Shown: positions 53,191 to 64,000 of the stretch, piece after piece
Position numbering within the stretch: the stretch's first letter is position 1
How the letters are laid out: each line of letters begins with the position of its first letter
Assembly: GCA_024305405.1 (NCBI GenBank)
Contig: JAKNDB010000087.1
Span: forward strand, 558,001 to 622,000
From: Dirofilaria immitis
Lineage: Eukaryota > Nematoda > Chromadorea > Rhabditida > Onchocercidae
DNA length: 64,000 nucleotides
Direction: 5' to 3'
Translations under genes and position numbers: made by a program
Notes under the pieces: model-generated
The model's database searches: none
What the model was told of the DNA's origin: nothing
What the model saw: the letters and a program-made list of their open reading frames with translations, nothing else

Positions 53191-56100
53191 TCAAACATAT
53201 TTAGCTGTTATAAGACCTTTCATCATGTCAAAGGTGTTGCCATCGGGATGTACGACCATTATTTTTCCACTTTGACGACTGCGGACTTTCAAAAACCATG
53301 CTGGTCCAGTCCACGAATTATGACCTTTTCATTAGTATCCGATAAAATCACTTCTTCTCGGCTAGAAATGTTAAAATTTTTAATGCAAAATTCGAATTTA
53401 GTTGAATTAAATATTTGAAGCAGGATTTCCGGGAATCGATTTTCAAATTTTCAAATGTAAATTAGAAATCAACTTCATTTCGAAAATCTGGGTAATAACC
53501 ATTAAAACCACTATTCTAATGGAAGATGCACTATTTAATTCCGAAACTTTGGAAATTGCATTCAAAAGAACTACTTATAAACCAGTAATTTTAAAAATCC
53601 TAAAATAAAAATTCTAATTGAAATCAAAAGATCTAAATTCGTTTATTTATACCTATGTAACCAAAATCGATAATAATGCTTCAAAAATGCATCCACACCT
53701 TCATTCTCGTACAAATTGATATAATCTGTAACGTGTAAATATTGGAACACTTCATTCTAATATGAAATCTTGAAAGTCATGAACATTTTGAAAAAGTATA
53801 GTGATATTGTAATCTTCTCGATATAGTGATATTATAATCTAGCTTATTTCACATATATTGTTAGATGTGATAAAATAAAATCGAAGGATACAAAAATGCT
53901 ACCATTTATCTCATGATAACTCAATTGAATGCTTGTAAATGGCTTGATATTATTTTCGAAATTTATAAGAAATAAAAGCTTACATGTTCCTTAACTTTTA
54001 ATCCATCCATTGGTTAAATTATTAATGAAACAAGCCAAAAGATCATTGCAAAAAATTACTGGCAGAATCATCAGATTTATGCCATTCCCGCGAGTTATTA
54101 AATCATAGGTTATTAAATCATAACGTCTATATTTTCCTTTTCTCATATTCCTCTCAAGCTAATATTTTTAATCTTCGATATTACAACAATTAAAAATAAC
54201 AACCTACATTGAAATTTGTTTAGAGTATTAGCAATATAATCTTCTTGACGTATTCTTAAATCTTTCGGTAAGAAATCATTAATACAGGCAGTCGGCTTAT
54301 TATTTGATAAATTCAATCCGGCACCTGTAATTGTAATATTAAAGCAAAACAGTTATTGCTATTCCAATGAATCAATCTTATTGTGAAAAAAAAAGTCAAA
54401 ATTGAATTTATATTTAAATATAAATGTTTTAACTATTACATTTATTACTTAATTACTTGTCCCACTTTGCGAATAATCTGAATTGAATTATATTCGATAT
54501 AAATGCATGAAAATCTACCAGAAAAATCCAACTTATCATTTTAGCATAATGCAATTACAAAGCATTAAGATTCTACGAAGCATATTTTTGATAATTTCGA
54601 ACAAATCAATAAAATTAAGTTTAAACATTTACCAAGTATACAAACGGTTTTGTCATTAACTGTTGTTGCATTTACAATTAAACCACCCATCTTACACATT
54701 CGACCATAATAAAGATCATTTGGCCACTTAATTTTCAACGGGAAATTCTGCAACAAACTTAACATGAAATGCAATAGAAGCAGAAAAAAATCGACTTCCC
54801 TTATTCGACCAAATTATCCGAAGAAAGGAATAGGGATTATAAATGGAAGAAAATTGCAAAATAAGAAAAATGTTACAGCTTTCGTGTATTTTTTGGTAAG
54901 ATACTAAAAATTATTTATTATATCTAAGAAAAAGTAAGTTTCATGCCCGGTACAGCACGATCGATATATCCGATATGGTATTTAAATAATAGTTAGATCT
55001 TCCCATATCGGAACTGTTTCCGGTATGAGCAATAAATCTATGCATAAAAACAATGAAAGCAATGACGACCAAAAAAACCAATTATCAATGAAATCTTTTT
55101 TGAGTCTCTATAATTTTTAATTTGCAATATATAACGGAGTTTAGCAAAATATTTCACCATCCATATATCATGTTACAATCAAATGTTATCAATTCAAAAT
55201 ATTGTTCAGGCATTATTTAGATGATATATAATTGAAGGCCACAAATATTAATTTTAGTTTAATTCCTAATAAATAATACTGATTTTCCTTATAGTTCGAG
55301 AAACATTCGAAGAAGAGTAGGAAATATTTTGAATTTAAAATATAAAAAAGAAATGAGTTTCTTAGTTTTTGTTTTCTCTTTACAATATATTTATCTATCA
55401 TCATTATTAGTTGATAAAGAGATCGAAAATAAAATTAATTGCAAAAATTTCCGAACTGAAAAAAGAATTACCTAAAGTTTTAAATATATCAATTTCAAAT
55501 TACCTCTAATTCCTTTCGAAGTGAGCAAATGCCACTGACGATTGCAACGCAAAAAATATGCTGAATAATACCAACATTATTATTAAGAGATGATTCAGGA
55601 GACAACATGTAATTAAATGTGAACATAGCACATCCAACTGGACTGAGCCATTGATTTCCTGATCGTCCTAAAAATAATACTTTATCTTTAATATTACAGT
55701 TTCCCTGCACAATTTATCGAATATTTTAAATCGAAACTTCTGCAAGGTTATAGGCCAAACTTCAAATTGCAAATATTAAGACTTCATGGAATGATCGTTA
55801 TCGATCTATCCTGCAATAGGAATTCTACTAATTATCATTGATTTTATTGCTATCAGTACTGCTTCTAAGACAATCACAGCATTCAACATTTCAGATATAT
55901 TTGCTACCAAAATGCATTACATAAAGATTTATCCTTCCCCGACTTTCAGTTAAAAATTGAATGATAATGCCATTCTAAACCGAGAGAACATTTATCTTAC
56001 CCTTTCCTTTAATTTGTTGTCGCGCGACGACTACAACCAGTTCTTCCGCCATTGCAAATGCCAAACTAAAAATATGGAATAATAATGAAGAACAAATATT

Positions 56101-59100
56101 ATTGATTCATGGACAGTAATTTCAAAAGACTCAAGACGTAAATTTAGTCTCATATTTATCATTTAAAAAAATTCAGAAGAAAAATTTGCAAAAAAGTGCA
56201 TTTTAGAATTTCATAAGTTAGTGAAAGAGCATAATAATAAGACTTAAAAAAATATATATAACCTTATCACTCTATTGTCACTCTACAATTTCACTCACCT
56301 TTTTCCAATTTCCATTGTAGTTTCACATACTGGAATGTAAAATAAAGCTTTGCCAAGTCTCAGAGTTCCAAGTCTTCTGCAAATTCATTCCTGGCTTGAA
56401 CCACAGAAGAAAAGATACAAATTTTAAATTACTAATTAACTAAAAAAAAAAACAAATGCAGAAAATTGAACATTTACTCGAAATAAATTCTATCGTCAAA
56501 ATCAGGCAAATGTTCAGCCCGTGTCCGAACTTCAATCGGAAGTAACTCTTTTGACACCTCTGGTAACGGTCCGTGCTTACTGATCTGCTTGAGTAATAAT
56601 TTTGGCTTACTGCCGAATGGTTCATTAAAATGCATGCCCTGTAATGAGACGTAAAATGTAAAGTTTCGATTTAAGCTCTTTTGTGATAGATAAATCGAAA
56701 TTTAATCGTGAGATTAGCTAAACATTTAATTCATCGCTCAGTAAAAAGCATATAAATATTCATAAGTTAAATAACGATGATAACCATCAATATAATTAAT
56801 TAATTAGTCCAATCAATCATATGAAGATTTGTTAACTTGTTAAAAGTGCAATCATTTATGAGAGAAATTAAATATCATAGTTGAAAAGCAGTTGAATTAC
56901 CTGTTTATAATGAATATATCATTAATTGTACTACTTACTTTCCAATTATCATAAAATATTCAAACATCTAGTTCTACCAAATCGGTTAATTTTTCAACTA
57001 TATGGTAACTTACTTCCATATCCCACGGCATTCGATCATATTCACAAATAAAATATCCAGATGTAAGAGATGGTATCGTTTTATCTGTAGTGATTTTTAT
57101 GGAAAGACGTGAAAGAGCATCAGCAATTAGCGTTGAACCAGAATGAAGTAATTCTTCACTTGTTGCATCACTAAAAGGGCACTCGCACATTGCGCTGCAT
57201 TTTCCATGTATAATAATAATGGACTATCTGAAATTGGAATAAAAAAAAATGCGCTTATTATATGATAAATATCAAAATGATAAAGATCAAAAATAAGGAA
57301 TTTCCTAATTGTTGAAATTAAATAAACATAAAAGAGAAAAAAAAAGGCAAACCTTCAGTTTTATTTAACACAACGGAATATTTGTGACCACCAAAAGATC
57401 TTTGGCATGAAAAGTTTGATTAACCTGTAAAATTTTTGATTTATATACTTTGATATTACTGAATCGATGCATAATATATTAAAAGAATATATCAATTCTC
57501 ACTTCTTTCAACTTTCCTCTTTCATATTTAGAATATATTTTCACATAATTTTGTTGTATTGCATTTCAAATAATTATACTTCGCTTTTGATAATAACTTA
57601 TTGTTCCTTTTATGGAAAGGAGCAGAAAGTTTGAAGGATTTGGTTATTTAAATTTAAATTAAAAAAAGCAAGAATAAGCGTAAGTAATTTACAATATTAA
57701 CAAAGTACAGCACAGTAATAATTTAAGAAGTGTTGAGGAAGAAGTACTGATGCGATATGCAGTGACAAATCATTTGAAGTTTCCAATCACTAATCGACAG
57801 TTTTCAAAAATTGAACTGCACAGGGAAGTGCTTAAAATCTCAACAGTTCAATTATAATCTTTTAGTATTTGAAATATGTCGTTTGTCTATTCTTTGCAAC
57901 AACAATGAAACATTTACCCATCAAATAATGATATGCGATAATAAGTGAACTGCTTAAAATTGGCAATACGTTATCTTAGTTGTTAACCGGAAATTCAGAA
58001 TTGATATGATGATCTTTCCTGTCATTACTTCACTTTTCTATGTAATCAAAATCTTCAAGAAATTGTAAAGATAAATTTCCAGTAAATATCAGTTAATGTC
58101 TTCTCAACGACAGCCTAACTAAACATTTTAGACATCGAAAATTGAAAAAAAAAAAAAAATTGACTACGAAACTTGCGTCACTGTTCATATTTACTCAACT
58201 TTCAAGATTCTCATTTCAATTGAAAGAGATGTCCATATATCAAGTTATAATGAATGTATATATGATAAGTGAATTGCTTACAATTAGCAATAAGTATCTC
58301 AGTTGTTAGACAAAAATTCAGAACTATATAAATCTTCTATATAAAAATATATATATGTTTGAAATTAATATAAATCTTATCTTTACTCTTAATTGTGAAT
58401 CAAATGAAACATATACACAGAAGTGAATCACAACTTGGAAATGTTATTTAAAAAAAAAAATTCATAGAAAATAAAAGTCAGTATGAAACTAATACCTTTT
58501 TTCCTTATGCAGCGTTTTCAAAGCTTTCTTTAAGAAATGTTCGAAATCTTTCCCGAGTTTCTTCGACTGCCGCTCACCAAATGCCATCTTCAACAACTTG
58601 GCAGTCTTTTTTGAATTATCACAGGCTGACAAACTTGCCAAAAGCTTATTTTGGCATATGAAAGGATTTTGCCCGACTAAAAGGAAAAATTTGCTATTTC
58701 ATTTTTCTTTTTTTTTCAGAAAATATTAACAGACTATAGAAGAATTAGTCCTTCGAGAACAATATAGAATATTTCAGTTGTTTGATTAAGTCTATTGGAA
58801 TAAAGGCAACGAGGAATGGCATCCTCGAGGGACATAAATGCCTTAATTATATCTAATGTAATATCCTCAAATAAAACTTGTTATCGGCTAAAAGAAACGA
58901 ATAGAAGCATTAATATCCTACACATAACTTCGTTAAAAATAACAATTGTCTTATTTAATAATCCTTTGATAACTATTTTTTCTCCAATTTTTAGCCAAAA
59001 TAAATAACAACAATTTTCCACAACAATTTCTTATAGTTATTATATGAAACCGATCATCATATTATTATAAACTCGATTAATATTTAAAATATTTGAAAAA

Positions 59101-61346
59101 TTTTACATTACTGAAATATTGCTGAAGCCGAATCCAGCATTTATCATCCAGATGTGATGTATCAGCCACAATCAAGCATGCTGTACTTTGTCCAATCCAT
59201 GGATGCTTACAGAAAGCTTCATACGACAAATGGAATATAGTAAAAATATCAGATGGAATTATCGTACTGAGATTTTCCAAGATATGATTGAACAAATCAT
59301 CATTGTTACCAGTAAACACCAAAATCTTCAAAATGAAAAAGCTTAAACAAACGTTTGTTATATTCATAGGATTGCTGGAAAATGCCCATAAAGTTTTCAT
59401 GCTTGGAATTCAAGACTTTTCATTTGAAATCTTTTTCTCCAGTGATTATCAAATGAGTGGATAATAACTCGTGAATCTCCGATTTACTATAAGATATTTT
59501 AAAACTTACATAAATAATAAAAAACTATAATGTTAGTAGAGCGAAAAGATTATATAATTAAATTCGTCTAGATCTTCCGATTCACTATATGATATTGCCA
59601 TTAATATTAAAAATACCAATCGAAAAAAAAATATACTTATAGCAAAAATTTTTTATCGAAAAAAACATACTTATAGCAAAGAACGTTTGAAAATTTACCG
59701 CCAAAGGTTTTGTCTGAAATTTTCGACCATCTGTCCAGGTATGCAAATGAGAACCGCTAAAAATTCGGAACATTTTTTTATTCAATAGCTTTGAATGCTG
59801 TTCTGAGCTCAAAGATAACGGTTGTGACGGAATAAACGTGGAATTATGAGAGATATTACAAGAGTCTGAAAAAAAGTTTGAATAATTAATTCCGGAACAA
59901 TACATAGACAAAAAGTATATACCAATTTTCGGGACTAAGCATAGATCAAACATTGCAAACTTATATTAAAATTACTTCAAAATCCTGGAAACAATAATAT
60001 AATCAGAAATAAAAAACAGATAGAAGTAAATCAAAAAAATGGATGAGGTAAAAGTGATAAGACAAAAATATTCACCCACCCGTAGTAAAACCGTTTTAGG
60101 CTTTAATGCTAAGACTTAATAAACTAGACTTTCAACCTTGATCCAAATCATTTAATTGGATTCTCATTTATTCCACAATTTTCTTTCCATACTAAAGAAA
60201 GAGAGAATAATACCACTTCGAAAATGACTGTTCATTGATCATTATATTAACAAACAACTTCCTCTTTCTTTTCTTATTATTTACGATAAACTTATTTATG
60301 ATAAGTTAATAAATCATTTTATATAATATTGGAAAAATTGCTATTTTTGGAAACAACATAATTTTGAGCTTATTGTTCATCATATTGCCAAACTAGTATT
60401 AAAATTATATATTATTCGAGAAATATTCTGTTCATATTGCGTAAACAACATAATTTTGCGCTTATCATTGATGAGAATTATCATAAATATATCATCTTAA
60501 TAAGCATGAAAAACAAAATAAGCATCCGTGGCAAATTGTAATGATGAGAATTCTGTCTACCTGCTGCTGATATTATTTTGCACGCATCCTGAAATTCATA
60601 TCATATTAAAGTATAATTCATATCAGATATATTTGCATAAAACAAATATATAAAAACCTATTACTGATATTTTTTTCCATCCTAGTCAATCTCAGTCCAG
60701 AGTAATTCGATCAAATTACCTTATTGATCGAAGCATTTCTTTCAGTTAAAGATTGTGATTCGTTTTTTTCGAAAGTTGCTGAATTTATAGTTCTTTTTGA
60801 AAATTGGTTTTTCTGAGCTTTCTTTACAGATTCAGCATCCGAAATATTTCGATCTTCAAACTTTCCAATGACTAATTGTTGATCGGATGGAATCGGAACC
60901 TGGCTAGGCGCCACCTGAATTTGGTTTGAGCATCGATTGATCCGATCCGAAGCAACTCGATTTTCATTTGACTGAAGTTGGATCTGGTTCATTTCATCCT
61001 GGATTAGACTTAGTTGAATCGAAGGATGGCTCATTTCGTTTGGAATCTGATCAGCGGTGATTTTAATTTGATCGCTTTTTTGATATCATTCACAACGCCT
61101 TTCGCAAGTTTCACCGGTACATTAATGTTATCATCATATGCTGAATTGATAGAATTTACGAAAAGTTGATTGTTAATTTTTTCCGGGATAATTTCTGTTG
61201 GAGTTGTTGAGGTTATAATGTTCGCATAACCATCCATTTTCCGTAAATTTTTCGGCTCATTTAATAAATTCATAGAAGAATGAAGGATGTGTTTTTCAAA
61301 ACGAGAAAATCTCGTCTTTTGATTTAATTGTTGACTTTTTGAATGC
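53191..61346 (-). CDS. bpl-1: biotin protein ligase / holocarboxylase synthetase (many exons, several frame breaks)
   Basis: Exons read downstream: 61346-60720, 60588-60561, 59865-59699, 59325-59112, 58676-58496, 57424-57353, 57227-57014, 56638-56478, 56376-56299, 56065-56001, 55667-55504, 54747-54633, 54326-54208, 53756-53653, 53361-53191 (TGA). It attaches biotin to carboxylases. The N-terminal extension is polar and Gln/Asn-rich. Then a glutamine-amidotransferase-like BPL_N domain (LVFTGNNDDLF, CLIVADTSH, SFGGHKYSVV) and the catalytic domain: RLGKALFYI, VCETTMEIG, the ligase loop KGKGRSGNQWLSPVGCAMF, KIKWPNDLYY, KMGGLIVNAT, NLSNNKPTACINDF and the C-terminal SH3-like VVHPDGNTFDM. Single-base breaks near 61076-61081, 57405, 57173-57176 and 53291-53295, plus a phase mismatch at 54208/53756. 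Family certain. Confidence 0.93.
57770..58325 (+). repeat. dispersed repeat, copies B (57770-58060) and C (58246-58325)
   Basis: In a bpl-1 intron. Copy B aligns with 6139-6530 in the same orientation over most of its length; copy C repeats only the middle and 3' part (ATGATAAGTGAA, TATCTCAGTTGTTAGACAAA, AATTCAGAA). Confidence 0.75.
59923..59954 (-). other. alternative first coding exon of bpl-1 (short isoform)
   Basis: ATG at 59954 opens MFDLCLVPKI and ends at a GTATAT donor (59923) in the same phase as the upstream 28-nt exon 60588-60561, so either can join exon 59865-59699. A TTTCCAG acceptor lies about 40 bases before the ATG, with an in-frame stop between, as expected for a trans-spliced 5' end. 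Confidence 0.55.
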
Positions 61347-61834
61347 CTGAAAACTAAAAATTAATTTAATGAAAATAATCTTAAAATTCATTATTAATAT
61401 TTCTGTAGCTTATTCATCTCCATTAAAAACGTATTAAAAATTTTGAAAATAAAATAAAAATGCGGATACGAATATATGTTGAACACAATATCTATTTTAT
61501 ATCTATTTTGAACGGTGCTATATAATAAAAAAAAAAGAAAAAAACCTAATTAATAAAATGCAAAGAATGGAAAATATTGTAGGAAATAGAAAGAATATAA
61601 AAAACAGGCTTAAAATAAGTCAGTTCTAAAATGACAAACTTTAGAAGTTTCTAAAAATAAAAGTAGAATTATTTATAATTTCTAAAATTTTCATCCACAA
61701 AAAAGATAATGAATTTTTAATTTCAAAACATTTCATAGATTAAGGTAAGAATTATCCAGTTTCAAAATATTTCAAGAAAATGCAATGAGTAAGAAAAAAA
61801 GAAAAATTTGAAAAACAATGAAGTCAATAGGAAC

Positions 61835-63879
61835 AGATCGCATGCGAAAAGACAATCGAATTAGTTTTTTTATCTGATCCATTTTGGCATAAATTTTGTT
61901 CATAAATGGATATTTTTCATCTATCGATTGATATCCATTTAATATCTTCTTCATATATCCTATCATACTATCCTCAGCATAATACGCCTTCACAATAATA
62001 ATGGAGCTGTAAAAAGTCAACAAAAATGTAAGTTATACGAGAAAGAAAAAAGTACTCAGCAGATTTTCGGTTGATTCCAGATATATTCTTAGATGAAACC
62101 TATGTCTCAATCATCACGAATCAATAGCTGAGCATGCAAATAATATAAACTTCGTGGTAATATGTAAAGAGATGTCTCAATAATTTCTAAAGACATCTCA
62201 TTTCTGAAAAAAAAAACGATTGACAAATAAAGTGTTCTTTGTAATCTATAAAATTAATATCTCTCCCAAATTAAATTTAAACAACAACCTTGACAACCAT
62301 TTGTTCATCTTATTTTGTTCTTTAAGATATCTGATATAAAATGGTGTAGCTTCACTGAGTAATGTTCCGATTCGTTCGAGAGATATAGAACATGTCCTCG
62401 ATCGTGATGAATTTGACTTTGTGAGACATCCAAAATTGCTATTATTCGGTAAATCAACTGATAATCTAAATATATTTACAAAATGAGCTATCCATTGATT
62501 TGATACTAATTTACCAAGCTTAATTTGAAAAAAGATAAGCATTGAAAGAACTATTTGGGAATGATTAATTTTATAAATTCAATTAATAGCAAGAAAATAA
62601 TTATATTAACGAACGATGAAAGAATAATTATTAATATATCCTAAATTATATCACTGTATGCAAAGGTTAAACTTTCTGATTTTATAAAATTTAACTCTTC
62701 TGATTGATAGAATATTAAAATAGTTAAAAGAAATCACTAAAATTTCTATCAATTATTTCTATTTAATTGATTCTTTAATTTCGTAAATATTATTTATCCA
62801 TTTTTTTGATATGCATTGTGTAAAATATAAAAATTTTATTGGCGTGATCTAATTTAATTATAAATGCTAATATTGTAATATTTTGCATAAAAGTATAAAA
62901 TGCTTACTGAAAAGTAGTCGGTACTGGGAATTCCATTCGATGATCATAATGTAACAGTGAATCATTGTTATGGGATAGTGACAAAGCTGAGGAATCGTGA
63001 TAATTCCGGTAATCATCTTTATCCATACTATAACCATGTTCTCGTTCATAAAGTAATTCCAGTAACGAGAGTGGCTCTGGTGACAGACTGTTACATGATG
63101 AACTTATTCCCCATTCGCCACCAAAAACGATAAAAAAAACTTGATTGATTTATTTATATTTATTATAAAAATATTTCATTTTATTCTTTTTAATTCATAA
63201 TTTTCGTTCGAATTTATTGCAATATGAAAGTACGTCTAATTATTTACACTTTTATATTATATTAATTTAGGTAAGATTTAAACTATTTTCGACATATATA
63301 TAAACTTAGCGTTTATTACGAGGTGTTTCAAAGTGCGATTTTTGGTTCATCAATAATTGCTCCCATAATTTATATGCACTTATCCAATTTCAACATTCCA
63401 AGTTCTGCTTACTATTATAATACCAATGACACAAAAAAGAATTAAATATTGAAATGAACGAAATCATAAATCAATTAATTATATCGTAAATATCATACAA
63501 CAATGTCACGATATTGTGTGTATCATTAATTTTTCATTGAGGGAAAAAAGAAAAGAATGTCAAATTCCTATTACATAATTACTTCTTTGAAGATTCCGTC
63601 TTAAAAAGATGTGAGGGAAAAATATTAATACTAATACTACACTACTACATCCTTTGTATAATTCTTTATTACAATTAAGTTGATAATAACAAAACTTACA
63701 ACTAAGAGGAGGTGATACACTCCCTCGTAAACTATTATTATCATCCAAATGAAGGAAAAAATTTTCCGGTAATGTTATTACTGAAAAATTATTTATTTTT
63801 CATATGCATATCAAAAAAGTATAAGCTTCATTTGCAAAATATCATTACTAATTCCTGTATAAATTTCCAAAATAAAACT
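61835..63879 (-). CDS. further upstream exons, probably the same bpl-1 transcript
   Basis: Coding-like minus-strand exons with fitting phases: one ending at 63879 (FVELLNRFGTFSDLKDFF, reaching toward the right edge), 63780-63700 (TLPENFFLHLDDN), 63139-62908 (GEWGISSSCNSLSPEPLSLL), 62465-62289 (LSVDLPNNSNFGCLTKS) and 62006 to about 61835 (SSIIIVKAYYAEDSMIGYMK). The junctions 63700/63139, 62908/62465 and 62289/62006 agree in phase; the link to 61346 does not fit without one or two bases. The residues are polar with Ser-rich stretches and match no domain I know. They could be a long N-terminal region of the ligase, as large animal forms have, or a separate gene. The 5' end is outside the window. 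Confidence 0.6.
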
Positions 63880-64000
63880 TATAAAAAAATCCTTTAAATC
63901 CGAAAAAGTTCCAAATCTATTCAACAGCTCTACAAAATTCTGGCGAAAAAAAATATCCTGTACAATCACATTAAATATGACCACTGAGTTAATCATAATT

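Noticed and set aside
53185..53418. Plus-strand 77-codon open frame
   Set aside because: Antisense of the last biotin ligase exon.

Overview
This is an AT-rich eukaryotic window in which small genes are cut into many short exons with GT-AG introns, acceptors of the form TTT(C/T)AG, and several apparent trans-splice acceptors just upstream of start codons. The gene set (cystinosin, PCH-2/TRIP13, TMEM138, RPB5, Tubby, a transthyretin-like secreted protein, NDUFB5, biotin protein ligase, OGFOD1) together with the TTR-like family points to a nematode. The AT content, large low-complexity introns and intergenic minisatellites look like a filarial or other clade III worm, but that last step is inference. 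No virus, plasmid, bacterial operon or CRISPR array is visible.

Layout: 292-1611 (-) is the 5' part of an OGFOD1-type prolyl hydroxylase, with its 3' end outside the window. 1612-12960 is gene-poor DNA holding a 49-bp satellite (3325-4105), a 30-bp triplet, a 9-copy 26-bp minisatellite (7899-8132) and one copy of a dispersed repeat. 12961-18298 (+) is a cystinosin gene. 20337-24225 (-) is a complete 453-residue PCH-2 gene with a tRNA-Asn in its first intron. 25187-25393 (-) is an unassigned open reading frame. 26745-28620 (+) is TMEM138. 28973-29467 (-) is a very short bHLH protein. 30849-33420 (-) is a complete RPB5. 33421-38010 is gene-free. 38011-45454 (+) is a Tubby gene in ten exons. 47785-48707 (+) is a TTR-like gene. 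50897-52347 (+) is a complete NDUFB5. 53191 to about 63900 (-) is a biotin protein ligase gene whose upstream exons run toward the right edge.

The genes are ordinary nematode housekeeping or conserved genes and do not form one pathway. Tubby and TMEM138 are both ciliary in known animals. Several genes are, as I recall, on chromosome II in C. elegans, and tub-1 and pch-2 are neighbours there.

The most striking pattern is that five genes (ctns, tmem-138, tub-1, ttr-like, bpl-1) contain single-base frame breaks. Seven have a clear correction point, six of them in short A or T runs, with full homology resuming after one base is added or removed. Three other genes (pch-2, rpb-5, NDUFB5) are perfectly in frame over 1362, 636 and 498 coding bases. 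Assembly errors are the simplest explanation, decay or polymorphism the alternative. I did not find a convincing new molecular system. The best leads are the dispersed repeat shared by 6.1-6.5 kb and 57.8-58.3 kb, the higher-order satellite, the two alternative 5' routes into bpl-1, the minimal bHLH protein, and the unidentified ORF at 25.2-25.4 kb.
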